Shown piece by piece: positions 11,356 to 22,363 of a stretch of 64,000 nucleotides of DNA. Where the stretch lies: NCBI RefSeq assembly GCF_033439725.1, contig NW_026944389.1, positions 1,488,001 through 1,552,000 of the forward strand. The letters are read 5' to 3'. The notes under the pieces are model-generated. The model searched no databases. It saw nothing but the letters and a program-made list of their open reading frames with translations, and was not told where the DNA came from. The stretch comes from Neurospora tetraspora. Taxonomy: Eukaryota > Ascomycota > Sordariomycetes > Sordariales > Sordariaceae. Position numbers and translations under genes: made by a program. Every line of letters begins with the position of its first letter. The first letter of the stretch is position 1.

Positions 11356-13452
11356 ATGAGTGAAGTCAAAACAGTAGATGTTCTCATTATTGGTGCTGGA
11401 CCAGCCGGTAAGAACAAACTCCAGAATCCTCAAAAACGGCGGAACATAGGCTTACATTCATTCTCCTTATAGGTCTGGCCCTAGCCAATTGGTTCCGAAA
11501 CTCCAACATCAACGTCCTCCTCGTTGACAAGAAAGCCGTGCCTACACGGCGAGGGAAAGCCGAGGGGCTAAAGTCAACAACAAACGAGATCTTTGACTCG
11601 TACGGTATCGGACCTCAGATCGCAGCAGAATCATGGAGACTGGAAGAAATAGCCATCTGGGGCCAAAAGAAGGACGGCGGCGAAAGTGGGATCGAGAGGG
11701 AGCAGCTGATACAGGATAAAGTGGAGGAGTTGGGCAAGGTACGGGAGACGATGTTGCAACAATGTAGGTGCTTCATGTTTTTTTTCTTTCGAGTGTCTGA
11801 TTCCATTCACTTGCTGATTGTCGAACCGTTCGAACAGCAAGAGTCGAATACCACATGCAGCAAAACCTGCTAGGCCACAAGAACATCACGATCCAGTATG
11901 ATACTCAGCCTGTCGAAGTCAAGATCGATGAGTCCTCGCTGCATAGTGAGGATGAAGTTTATCCAGTTGAAGTGCGCTTGGTCAAGACGCAGGTTGAATC
12001 CGAAGGGGCCTCGAACATCCTGGAGAACTCAACACCACATGTGAGAACATCCAATGTCACCAGCACAGTGAGCCACATATTGCTAACAGGCCTTAGCAGA
12101 CCGCGAACGGGGATGCCGAAGAGGTCGAAGAACGAATCCGAGCCAAATACATCGTAGGCTGTGACGGAGCTCACAGCTGGCTGCGAAAGCAACTCCAAGT
12201 CCAACTCGAAGGCGACCTAACAGACTCTGTTTTCGGCGTCGTCGACCTAATCCCCAAATCCAACTTCCCCGACCTCCGCCGCGTCTGCTACCTCCGCGCC
12301 TCCACGGGCACCATCCTCCTCGTCCCGCGCAGCAACAAGGAAGTCCGGCTGTACATCCCCGTCGAGAGCGGCAGTTCTCTTTCAGACCCCAAGGACCTCA
12401 CCTTCGACCGCATCATCTCCGCCGCGCGCAAGATCATGTCCACTTACACTTTGGAAGTGGGCTCGGTCTCGTGGTGGTCCGCCTACCGGGTCGGCCAGCG
12501 CGTAGGCAGCCATTTCTCGCGCCACAACGAGCGCGCCTTTTTGGTGGGAGATGCAGTCCATACGCACTCGCCCAAGGCGGGGCAGGGGATGAATACTAGT
12601 ATTCAGGATGCGTATAACCTTGGTTGGAAGTTGCGACTGGTGTTGCAGCAGAGGGATAAAACCCAGCTTCTTGACTCCATGGCTGCCAGCAAGTTATTGG
12701 CGACGTACGAATCCGAGCGCCGACCCGTAGCCCAAGACTTGATATCCTTCGACAGAGGCTACCTCAAGCTCTTCGCCGCTCCCTCGGCGCAGTTCGACAC
12801 GGAGTTCTTGCGCGCCATGAAGTTCACTACGGGATTATCGATCCGCTATCCTCCCTCGTGCGCTGTACAACTCCCAAGGGGTGTGGAAACGGCGGAACAG
12901 TTAGGGCCGAGTTTGCTCAAAGCCGATTTGGTCCCCGGCAAACGTTTACCGGATTTTCAGGCGGTTTACCAAGCGGATGGCATCACGGCTTGGATTCATA
13001 GGCGGTTACAAGCCACGGGTAGTTTTCGGGTTATTGTTTTTGCTGGGGATATCGCTACCCACAAGCACTTATCGACAAATGTGCAGAAGCTGGGGGAGTA
13101 TCTTGCTGATTCGGAGGATGGGTTGGGAGCCTTGACAGCTGGAGGAGAGGCAGCGCCGGTGGAGGTGCTCATAGTGCATAGTGCTGACCGCGACAAGGTT
13201 GAACTACTTGATTTGCATGAGGTCTTTAGGCCTTGGAGCGATAGTGAAGGGTATGATTACTGGCGGGTGTTGGCGGATGCTGAGAGTGTGCATGAGGGAC
13301 ATGGGAGGGTGTATGAGCGGCTGGAGATCGATCCGGAGAAGGGGAGGACGTTGGTGGTGAGGCCGGATGGGTATATCGGTGCGGTACTTGATGTTGATGA
13401 TTTTGAAGGGCTCGGGGAGTACTTTAAGGAGCTGGGTTTGCTGTCAAAATAA
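11356..13452 (+). CDS. FAD-dependent phenol 2-monooxygenase family protein
   Basis: Four exons: 11356-11407, 11473-11763, 11838-12040 and 12097-13452, giving 633 residues, normal for the family. Introns are 65, 74 and 56 bp. The last acceptor is a TAGCAG tandem, so exon 4 may start 3 bp later. Motifs: GAGPAG dinucleotide-binding loop near residue 13, YIVGCDGAHSWLR (the DG motif), and LVGDAVHTHSPKAGQGMN (the FAD-ribityl GD motif, about residues 331-346). The C-terminal third matches the thioredoxin-like dimerisation domain of phenol hydroxylases. It should hydroxylate a phenolic ring using NADPH and O2, probably for aromatic catabolism or secondary metabolism; the exact substrate is unknown. 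The start at 11356 was chosen because the Rossmann strand begins at once; ATGs at 11281 and 11317 are alternatives. Confidence 0.85.
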
Positions 13453-14875
13453 GTAGAGACATGGCCAGTCTGTTTTGGTGTTGGTGATCCCAGGCGGGCA
13501 TAAGTAGGTAACTCAAGTCATCTGACCAAAGACACTTGGATATTCTGATCTGTTTGTGATGATACATACCTACCTGACCGAATAGACCATCGAGGACATC
13601 ACAAGCTTGCACTTTAGAGGTATGAATGCCACCCACTCACTCACTGCTGAGTCTTCATCAGCTCATGGGACGGTCGGTTGGAAGGTGTCTGGTGTGGAAG
13701 GACGGGTTCAAACCGAGCAGGGTTAGGGTTTAAGCAGACGAAGCTGCCACAAGCACAGTCCACCGCTAGCCACGTGCTGCTGCTTGCTGTTGCTGCGTGT
13801 CGGACCTGCTGAAGAGAAGCAGCATGTGCATGAAGTCCTTCTCAGAGATGCGATAGAAACTTGTGAAGCAGCCGGTTGAAGAAGATGAGAATGCGAGCCA
13901 AGCATTCCGTCTCATGGCATCTGGCCGAACTCTAGCAGCCGCTCCCCGCGGGCACATGAATGTATGTAAGCAACCCGACGCGCGGCTGGTGACTGAAACG
14001 AATGAAAGCAAAGGGCAAAGTGTCAACTCGGTTGGTCCCTGAATTCTCACCTCGACATCTTCCTCTTTGTCAATCTGTTCCGCCGACTTGCCCGACAACA
14101 ATCGCCATCACGACGCAACGTGTGGAACGCGCTGTGGCATCTCCGAATTGAAAGAAATAGGCAACGGCAATCGATTGGGTCGTCAACACTGCGATCGGGT
14201 CCGCCTTGTGCGCTAGCTGCTTATCGCTGGGCGCTACGTACGATAAGGGACCAGTGGCCGACGTCATCGACCCTCTCTCTTCGCAACTCGCATCGACAAC
14301 AACTCTTGGTCGACCATCAGTTCTTGGTTTCCAGTCCAACCAGCAACACGGGTTGTGTTGTTTGTCTAGGCTGTCGTACTTGACAACCGACAACTGGAAC
14401 CCGTGTCATTGCGGACTATTGATTGACTTCACGAACCAGAAACCTTGATTCAGATCCTTTCTCTATTGGACCCTGAAACTGTCACTCATCTGTCATCCTT
14501 TCCCGTTGCCACCTAGTGCGTGCCTCCTCCCTCTTCTGATCTTCGTCATGTCCTGGGACCTCACTCGTCGTCGATGGATGCGACAGTTGAACAGCAAATA
14601 TATCTTTGACCGCTTTGTAGGTGTTGTTTTCTGTTTTGGCTTCATCCCATCTCTTCCTCTTTTTTTCTTTCAGAAATCCAAGTTCTGGAAGATTCGCGTG
14701 CCCACACCTTTTACACGAACATCCATATTCCACCTCGATTTTCACTTGGCAAAAAGACATCCACCAACTGCATATTTTCGAACCGCAGTTGATCTGATCA
14801 AGTACAACGACCGAGTGCTGACTGAACAATGATGACGAGTAGCCCTTATTGCATGCCATCATCTTCATAATCGAA
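13453..14875. other. Intergenic region
   Basis: Downstream of the monooxygenase and upstream of the Mpv17-family gene. It contains CT-rich stretches (about 14640-14680), as in Neurospora promoters and leaders. Several overlapping open frames on both strands of at most 142 codons show no domain, so I call no gene. Confidence 0.5.
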
Positions 14876-15799
14876 ATGTCCATCCTCGCCCGGCTCACGA
14901 GCCGGTTCAACCAGTACTACAATGAACGACCTGGTGCGTTTAATAAGTCCCATTCTCCTAACGCGACGAGATTCGAGTCGGGTCGATGTTTTCACACTTC
15001 GCGCACTCTTCTCGTTGCCATGCGCAACGATTATGCTAACAGAGGCGCCATGGCAGTGCTCACCATGATGGTGACCAATGCGGTCCTGGGTGGAGTCGCC
15101 GACACGGTAGCCCAGTCCATCACGGCGGTCCGGGAGCGTGCCCTCCGCAAGTACCCACCCGGCCAGGGCCCGAACCCGCGCGACGACCCCGTCGCCTACG
15201 AGATCCACGAGCTCGACCGGAAGAACCCCCTCCTCGAACAAGACCTGATCCCCGAGTCGCGGGACCTGCCGCCCCCGTTCGACTTTGAGCGGCTGGTCCG
15301 CTTCATGGCGTACGGCTTCTGTATGGCGCCCTTGCAGTTCAAGTGGTTCGGCTTCCTCGAGAGATGCTTCCCCATCACCAAGAAGAGCGCCTACATGCCG
15401 GCTTTGAAGAGGGTGGCTTTCGACCAGCTCATCTTTGCGCCCTTTGGTCTCGTGTGCTTCTTCACTGCCATGACGCTGGCCGAGGGTGGTGGAATGAGGG
15501 GCGTAAAAGACAAGATGAGGGACATGTATGTGCCGACGCTCAAGGCCAACTACATTCTTTGGCCGGCGGTCCAGGTTATCAACTTTCGGTTGATGCCCGT
15601 GTCGCTCCAGCTGGTGAGTTTCTCCGTTCTGATAGTTCGGAAAGAAGATGTTGCTAACAGCGTTATGCCCACATAGCCATTCGTTTCCACCGTTGGTATT
15701 GCCTGGACGGCCTACCTTTCACTCACCAATGCCGCCGAGGATGTGCAACAGACCACCACTCGTCCGGCATCTGGCTCTCCCAACATTCGTCTGGCCTAA
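14876..15799 (+). CDS. Mpv17/PMP22 family membrane protein
   Basis: Three exons: 14876-14933, 15057-15613 and 15677-15799, giving 245 residues. Intron 1 (123 bp; GTGCGT, TGCTAAC branch, GGCAG) contains no in-frame stop. Removing it joins YYNERP directly to VLTMMVTNAVLGGVADTVAQ, which is the standard family start, so it is a real intron. Intron 2 is 63 bp. The protein has four hydrophobic segments and the family signature near its end (NFRLMPVSLQLPFVSTVG, then IAWTAYLS). Relatives (Mpv17, Sym1, PXMP2, Woronin sorting complex protein Wsc) form channels or organise membranes in mitochondria or peroxisomes. An insertion of about 35 residues after the first helix (RERALRKYPPGQGPNPRDD onward) is longer than in Sym1. 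Which organelle it serves cannot be decided from sequence. Confidence 0.88.
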
Positions 15800-17189
15800 A
15801 TCAAGGTTCTTTCTCTCCTCATGCATTCCATCATCACAAGTCGCCAACCGGCGCAACACCTACCTACTACCGAGTATCCGCACAACGAATGGAGGAACAG
15901 TACATCTGCCGGGTTGCCTTTGTCCCCGTGTTTTGGGAGGGAATTGTAAAAGAGTTCTTAGGGGAGGATACTATACCACGGCTTTTCTTTCATACAGCCA
16001 ACCGACCTAAAGGCGTCTTGGAGTTTTTGACCAAGGGTGATATCGCCCTTTCCTTTCGTTGTATTTAGCTAGACCGGCTTCAATTGAAACATGGAACTGT
16101 CTGATGTTACATAGTCAACAACACCCGACCGCTTGTGATGTACCTGGCGCGATACTCAAAAGCGTAACGTGTTAGACGGTAATAAGCGGTCGGGAGATGT
16201 ACACATGAAAGTCTTCCGAACATGAGATCGTGTGAAAAGGTTATTATACTTCCAAAAACTGATCACGTTGTCTCTCATTCCTCCCCGGTAAGCCGAAATC
16301 CGGGTTCGTTGGAAAGGATGGTACGACTTCGACCCGGGTCGAAGGAACTGGACGAAGAAGCCGACATATTCTCGACTTGTCGATCCGGTTCCGAGGTTAG
16401 GTAGTCATGTTCCCGAATAGGTACAAGTTGTCGGGTATGGAATGGGAATGCTTGACCGCCATGTGAAGCTTGAGGCATGTTCGTGCTGCCTGTCCAAAGT
16501 TGTCAATGTCGCGACGGGAGTTCCTGCGGTTGCTGCTGTCGTCTGGAAAATAAAGGCAACTTTTAAAGAATACAAATTTTCACTTTTGAGATCGTCTAAT
16601 AGTCCCCGTCTAGACTTTGCCTCTAGGCATATCGGACCGATTTAACATGTTCAATTGCGACAATCGGAGCCCTTTTGGCACTAATCCCGTGTTGCATATA
16701 CTGCCCGCCGGGCTGTCATTGCCGTCGCTGTTGTTGAAGGACCCCAGAGGCCCAGAGGGTCTTCAGTGGAAGGATCACCCCATCCAGCAGCAGACCCGCA
16801 AATGCCTCGACGTCACTGGCCCCCGCCCTCTTTGCGAATTGGCCCCACAGGAGCTCGGTGTTACCCCTCCATTATCGATTCGCTTACCCCCTCTCCCATT
16901 GCGACCACTCTTCGGGGGACCGCCCCGGCGTTGACAGAAAAGTTTCCGTCTTGTTGAGTTCTGAAAGAGATTGGCCAAGCAACGGGATTGAAACAATAAA
17001 AAGCTGACCTATCATCATTGCGTCTTTTCGCATATCCACCTGATTCCCCCCCTTCGCTTCCATTCTGTTGATAATAAGACAAGCTAGTTTTCTCTCTTCT
17101 CCTTCAGTCATCCTCTGTGTTTGTTCTCCTTCTTGATCTTCCCATCGTCTCTCCAATTCGTAATACCTAGTCACATACAAACCGCCATC
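15800..17189. other. Intergenic region with the pgk promoter
   Basis: 3' flank of the Mpv17-family gene and promoter of the phosphoglycerate kinase gene. The last ~100 bp (about 17088-17160) is a pyrimidine-rich tract typical of highly expressed fungal genes. No gene seen. Confidence 0.5.
17088..17160 (+). promoter_or_regulatory. CT-rich core promoter/leader tract of pgk
   Basis: A run of TTTTCTCTCTTCTCCTTC-like sequence sits 30-100 bp before the ATG. Such pyrimidine tracts mark transcription start regions of strongly expressed filamentous-fungal genes. The start codon context is GCCATCATG. Confidence 0.4.
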
Positions 17190-18609
17190 ATGTCTCTCTC
17201 CAACAAGCTCTCCATCCAGGACGTCGACCTCAAGGGCAAGCGCGTCCTCATCCGTGTAAGCTTCAGCTCTAGCTAGCTCTTGTGTTGCTGTGTGATTCAT
17301 TCATATGGATGATGATCAGACAAAGTTCAAGTTCTAACATGCCACACCTCTCCAGGTCGACTTCAACGTCCCCCTTGACGCCGACAAGAAGGTCACCAAC
17401 CCCCAGCGCATTGTCGGTGCCATCCCTACCATCAAGTATGCCATCGACAATGGCGCCAAGGCCGTTGTCCTCATGTCCCACCTTGGCCGTCCCGACGGCA
17501 AGCCCAACCCCAAGTACTCCCTGAAGCCCGTTGTCCCTGAGCTCGAGAAGCTTCTCGGCAAGAGCGTCACCTTCGCCCCCGACTGCGTTGGCCCCGAGGT
17601 TGAGGAGATCGTCAACAAGGCCGACAACGGCGACGTTGTTCTCCTTGAGAACCTCCGCTTCCACATCGAGGAGGAGGGCAAGGGCACCGATGCCGAGGGC
17701 AACAAGATCAAGGCCGACAAGGCCAAGGTTGAGGAGTTCCGCAAGGGCCTCACCAAGCTCGGTGATGTCTACATCAGTGAGTTTTCCAGCCTACTTGGCT
17801 TTTAAGATTGGGCGCAGCAGCTAACACCAGGTCTCACAGACGATGCTTTCGGCACTGCCCACCGTGCCCACTCCTCCATGGTCGGCATCGACCTCCCCGT
17901 GAGGGCCGCCGGTTTCCTCATGAAGAAGGAGCTCGAGTACTTCGCCAAGGTGCTCGAGTCTCCCCAGCGCCCCTTCCTCGCCATCCTCGGCGGCGCCAAG
18001 GTCTCGGACAAGATCCAGCTGATCGACAACCTGCTCGACAAGGTCAACACGCTCGTCATCTGCGGCGGCATGGCCTTCACCTTCAAGAAGACCCTCTACA
18101 ACATCCCCATCGGCACCTCGCTCTTCGACGAGGCCGGTGCCAAGACTGTCCCGGACCTTGTCAAGAAGGCCGAGAAGAACAACGTCAAGATCGTTCTCCC
18201 TGTCGACTACATCACGGCCGACAAGTTCGCCCCGGACGCCAACACGGGCTATGCCACGGACAAGGATGGCATTCCCGACGGCTGGATGGGCCTCGACTGC
18301 GGCGAGGAGTCCGTCAAGCTCTACACCGACGCCATCAACGAGGCCAAGACCATCCTCTGGAACGGCCCCGCTGGTGTCTTCGAGTTCGACAAGTTCGCCA
18401 ACGGCACCAAGAAAACCCTCGACGCCGCCGTCAAGGCTGCCCAGGAGGGCCGCACCGTCATCATTGGCGGTGGCGATACCGCTACCGTCGCTGCCAAGTA
18501 CGGTGTTGAGGACAAGCTCAGCCACGTCTCCACTGGCGGTGGTGCTTCCCTTGAGCTCCTTGAGGGCAAGGCTCTCCCTGGTGTTGTTGCTCTTAGCGAG
18601 CGTCAGTAA
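17190..18609 (+). CDS. pgk-1: Phosphoglycerate kinase
   Basis: Three exons: 17190-17255, 17356-17776 and 17840-18609, giving 418 residues, the usual fungal PGK length. Introns are 100 bp (GTAAGC, CTAAC, CTCCAG) and 63 bp (GTGAGT, CTAAC, TCACAG). It transfers phosphate from 1,3-bisphosphoglycerate to ADP in cytosolic glycolysis and runs in reverse in gluconeogenesis. Signatures: [13 protein letters not shown] (N-domain), [40 protein letters not shown], the nucleotide-site [28 protein letters not shown] and [16 protein letters not shown]. All expected substrate-binding Arg, Asp and Lys positions appear intact. Codon use is strongly biased to C-ending codons (GTC, CTC, AAG, ACC), as for a very highly expressed gene. 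Confidence 0.98.
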
Positions 18610-19168
18610 GTTCGTCCTTGCTTAGATTCAAATGGAAGCGGGTGCGGGCGGCTGTGTGGAAATAATGATGCTATGATACCTCCTGATGTTGTGGGAGATC
18701 ATGACTGATGGATCAAAAATGATGATAAAGGGTCCTTGGACGGATCAGCAGGGCTAGTCTCTAGGTACTTGAGTCTCAAGCCGATAAATAGAACAAAACA
18801 GTTAAAGTCCATCTATGGTCCGAAGTGTGATCTGAGAATAAACTTGATGAATCAGGTTCGTGGTAAGATTGTTCAAGTTTATGCCCCAAGTTTCGGGACA
18901 AATGTCTATTTGGACGTCAATCTCAGCCCTGTGTTGATACCCAACGACCACTCACGTCCCCAAGTCTCCGAGCCATGACACCGTAGTCAAAGGGTCAGCT
19001 TGTCTACCACTCGCATATCGAAGCTTCGCAAGGCATTGCCGAGCCTTTAACCGCGAGTCGCCCATCACCTTAAATCCCCAAATCGAAATCGGTAAAATAT
19101 TGTATTGATGCGCCCTCCTCCCCTTTCTCCCCTCATATCATGTTTCGTACAAGCCCGAAGTCCTCCGA
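18610..19168. other. Intergenic region between convergent genes
   Basis: 3' flanks of pgk (plus) and sem1 (minus). A short open frame at 18736-18978 has no domain, coincides with AT-richer sequence and is probably chance. Confidence 0.5.
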
Positions 19169-20100
19169 TTACCGCTTCTTGGCAGCCTCGACCTTCTTCA
19201 GCTCCTCCCTGTTTACCACACATGTGTGTTAGCATGGTTCCTTCTGAAAAGTCTTTGGGGTTTAAAATCTGAGTCTGAGTTTAAGCCTGAGTGAGTAGCG
19301 CGCTTGGTACGCCGTGTAGGGGTATCCTCCGGCGCAGTCTTTACATATGGGCTCTGCTCTGCTTGACTCTAGCATAGATGCTGAGAGGAATACCTCAACT
19401 CCCAGAGGAAGAGGAAGAGGGGGCGAGGCGGGAGAAAGAGGGGGAGGAGAGGGTGGTTGGTGGGTGGTGGGTGGATTGTGGTGTAGGAAATTTCGAAACG
19501 TACTTTAGCTGCGAGGAAAAGTCGTCGCTCGTGTCATCGTCGTCCCACGACTCCTCCCATAGGTGCTTGGCCTCGTTGTTGCCCTTGGCGGCTTCTGTGT
19601 CTTCGGCTTCCCAGTCTGTTGAGTTGTATACTTGTTAGTTTATGGTCTGTACTTGGAACTGGCTGGTTAATCCAGCGTGAGCTTTGGGACTTGGGGGTTT
19701 GCGATAGTGAAGGTGAGGGATCAGGAGGAATAAGACAGGAAGGAGGAGGAGGAGGAGGGGAAAGGTGGTGGTGTAAGTGGTGGCGTTGGTGATGTGGTGT
19801 GTTAGTAGCATGCGCAAGGAGTAGGAGCCTTCGGATACAGCTCGCTTCCAACGTGAAGGGAAGGGGCGGCCAAGTTTTGTGATGGTATGATATGTAAGAG
19901 GTTCGTGATGCGGTGGTGTTCGGGATGCGATGCGGCATCGCAAAAGGTGCTTCTGGCCACGGCAGGCAAGACTAACCATCAACGGGGAAGTCCTCGAACT
20001 CGTCGTCTTCCTCCAACACGGCGGTCTTCTTCTCGGGAACGGGCTGCTCGGGCTTGGGCTCGGTCGACTTGGCGTCGTTCTTGGGTTGTGTTGAGGCCAT
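19169..20100 (-). CDS. sem1: 26S proteasome complex subunit Sem1/DSS1
   Basis: Three small exons on the minus strand: 20100-19977, 19615-19504 and 19208-19169, giving 91 residues. The introns are unusually long for this window (361 and 295 bp). The protein is acidic and disordered with the two diagnostic clusters: LEEDDEFEDFPVDDWEAED (spanning intron 1) and HLWEESWDDDDTSDDFSSQL, followed by a basic helix ending EELKKVEAAKKR. DSS1/Sem1 tethers lid subunits of the 19S proteasome regulator and also serves in the TREX-2 mRNA export complex and with BRCA2-type recombination proteins. The acidic/Trp clusters bind ubiquitin or partner grooves. Donors are GTTAGT and GTACGT. The spliced length matches the family. 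It shares a 2.3 kb upstream region with the divergent Iml2 gene. Confidence 0.92.
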
Positions 20101-22363
20101 TGTGAATGTGGTGTTTTGTGTGTCTGTTTCGAGAGTCGGATGGACCAGCTGGACTGAAGCTGATGACGCTAGACGGATGAATTATCGACGGGTCGTTCGA
20201 AAGGCGGGCAAACTCGTCGGTGTGCTTTGGTCGCGTCGTGGTGATGATGCGCTTTGTTGTCTGGTATTATGCGCGCGCGGAGGGAAATCGGAATCGTCGG
20301 TTTGGCGGAAACAATGTTGGATGGTGGTTGATAGCTTTGGTCGTGTCGTGACAGCTTGAGATCTTGTCGTTCGTTCCGTCCAGTGACGGGATGGGAAGCA
20401 ATCAAGCTGGAGTGCCTGCCCCCAACCCCAAGGCGGCAGCGGGACGACGTGCTGGCGTCTGGCCGAGCAAGGGGCGGCAAGAGCACGGGCCATGCCTTGC
20501 AGGTCTTGGCAGAAAGCTTAAGGGCCCCACTTTGGTACCCCGCCGAGCTGCGATGTGCTTTTGGTGTGTCTTGCATCGGCATGTCTTCTTGTCTGCATTG
20601 GAGGAGCATCACAGCCGAGTTGACATTCAACGCTGCAATTTAGGCATCGCATCCGTCCGAACCATACTGACAATTGCAGACGGCTTCTCATTCTTGCATT
20701 TCATGCCTGCAGTTAACATGTCCAGGTCAATAGGTACGCAGAGCACGAGTCAGCTCACCAGGGCATCTCTTGGTGACAAACGACAAGAGGGACTCCCTGC
20801 TGGTTGCAAACAGCTGTTTTGGTATGGTGCGGCATCAAACCAATCTTCTGAAACCTTTGTTCTTTTCTCTCCTCTCGTTGCTACAATCGGCCCAATCGAG
20901 CAATTGCGGTAACCAGTTCGAGGCTGCCATGTTAGCAAGTGGTAACACGACATGAGATGCCGATATCCGCTTACATCGAATCTCACTTTGAATCGATTGG
21001 CCTTTCCCATGGCCATTCGTCCTGTTGGACACTTGAGTTGATAGATCGTCATGGCTGGAGAACTTGACCATATTCTCGGATAATGCAAGACCGAGGGTCA
21101 TGATACGAGATGTGGTCGCTTTGCTCACCTTGCATTGTACCGTAAGGTGTGCAGAAGCGCGCGGCGTAGACGTGCCGGCTGCGTTGGATATTATCTCCAG
21201 TATCCGATACTAACACGACACAGTATCAAATGAAGACAACAGCAAAATCCCGGGCAATCGGACCTATGACAGTTTATGACACCGTTTGTCCCAAGTTCCA
21301 GGGCAGCAACCTGGATTCCTGGAATGGAACAAGGGGTAAAAACCAGGGACGGCATCGGGGAATTTTCGATTGTCTTTAACAGCTCCGTCTTGGACGCCTC
21401 GTCGCCTCTTTCCCCTCGTTTTTTTTTTCCGGGGCAATGCTAGTTCTTTCACGTACTTGGGCGAATCTTAATAAGGCTGACTTCGACGCACTTTCAGGAA
21501 CAAGCCGCAGCTCAGCCCAAGAACGAGAACCTGACAACAAACCTACATACGAACCTCCGGCATTTCTCCTCCTTCTCCTCTAAAGTTCCTACATAACCGT
21601 TCATGCCAGGTCGCCCAACTGATACCCCAAACCATTCCCTCACCCGTTCGCTTGATATCGACACTCCTATACGTATCGCCGGGCAGGCATACCGTATCTC
21701 CCTCGACATCGACGACCTCCCATTGGCATTGCCTTCGGTGGTCAACTGAAACCCCACCTTCCCACCTAGTTCTCTCGCGTCTGCACGCTCACAGTCCCGG
21801 CCGGCGCTGAATGCCTGGACAAGCTGGATCGCGCTGAAAGGATATCCAACATCTCCACCACAACCGCCCGGGCACCAGTCCGCCCACTCGGCTTGGGCCG
21901 CAGCGCCGCTCCCAGTCAGCGCCAAACAAGCGCAACGCCCAGAACCCCAGGTTTCCTTGTTGGCAGTTTTTGCCAGGTCTGCAGCACCGTCTTAGATCCG
22001 GTTTCACCGACCGGGCTTACCGGCACCCCTGTATATATATCGGTCTTGCCTCCGGTCTCTATTTTTTTCGAGTTCTGTCAGAGCGGGGTCTGGATTTCGC
22101 TGTTTTTACCCTTTCCCTCGGCCTGTGAAAAAGTAGGTTTTGTCGCTATTTTCAACACCAAAAAGTCTTGACGCCGGCGGCACCATACAAGTGATCCCGG
22201 ACCTCCGGTCTTTGCTTGGCGACCCGGGCATCCGGTGCCCATCCCCCGCTTCCCGTCCTCGGCGACGTGCAACACCAATTCAACGGCTACCGTTACAGTA
22301 CACGACCCGACCGCACACACCACACAAAACGCAGGGTCACACAACCACCCGAAACTTGCCAAA
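20101..22363. other. Divergent intergenic region of sem1 and iml2
   Basis: About 2.3 kb shared upstream region. A TATA-like GTATATATAT lies at 22031-22040, some 320 bp before the Iml2 ATG. Open frames here (longest about 180 codons near 20364-20912) overlap others on the opposite strand and have no recognisable domain. Confidence 0.5.

Noticed and set aside
22235-22363. N-terminal extension of Iml2
   Set aside because: Open frame without an ATG; the AAAATGTC at 22364 is the natural start.
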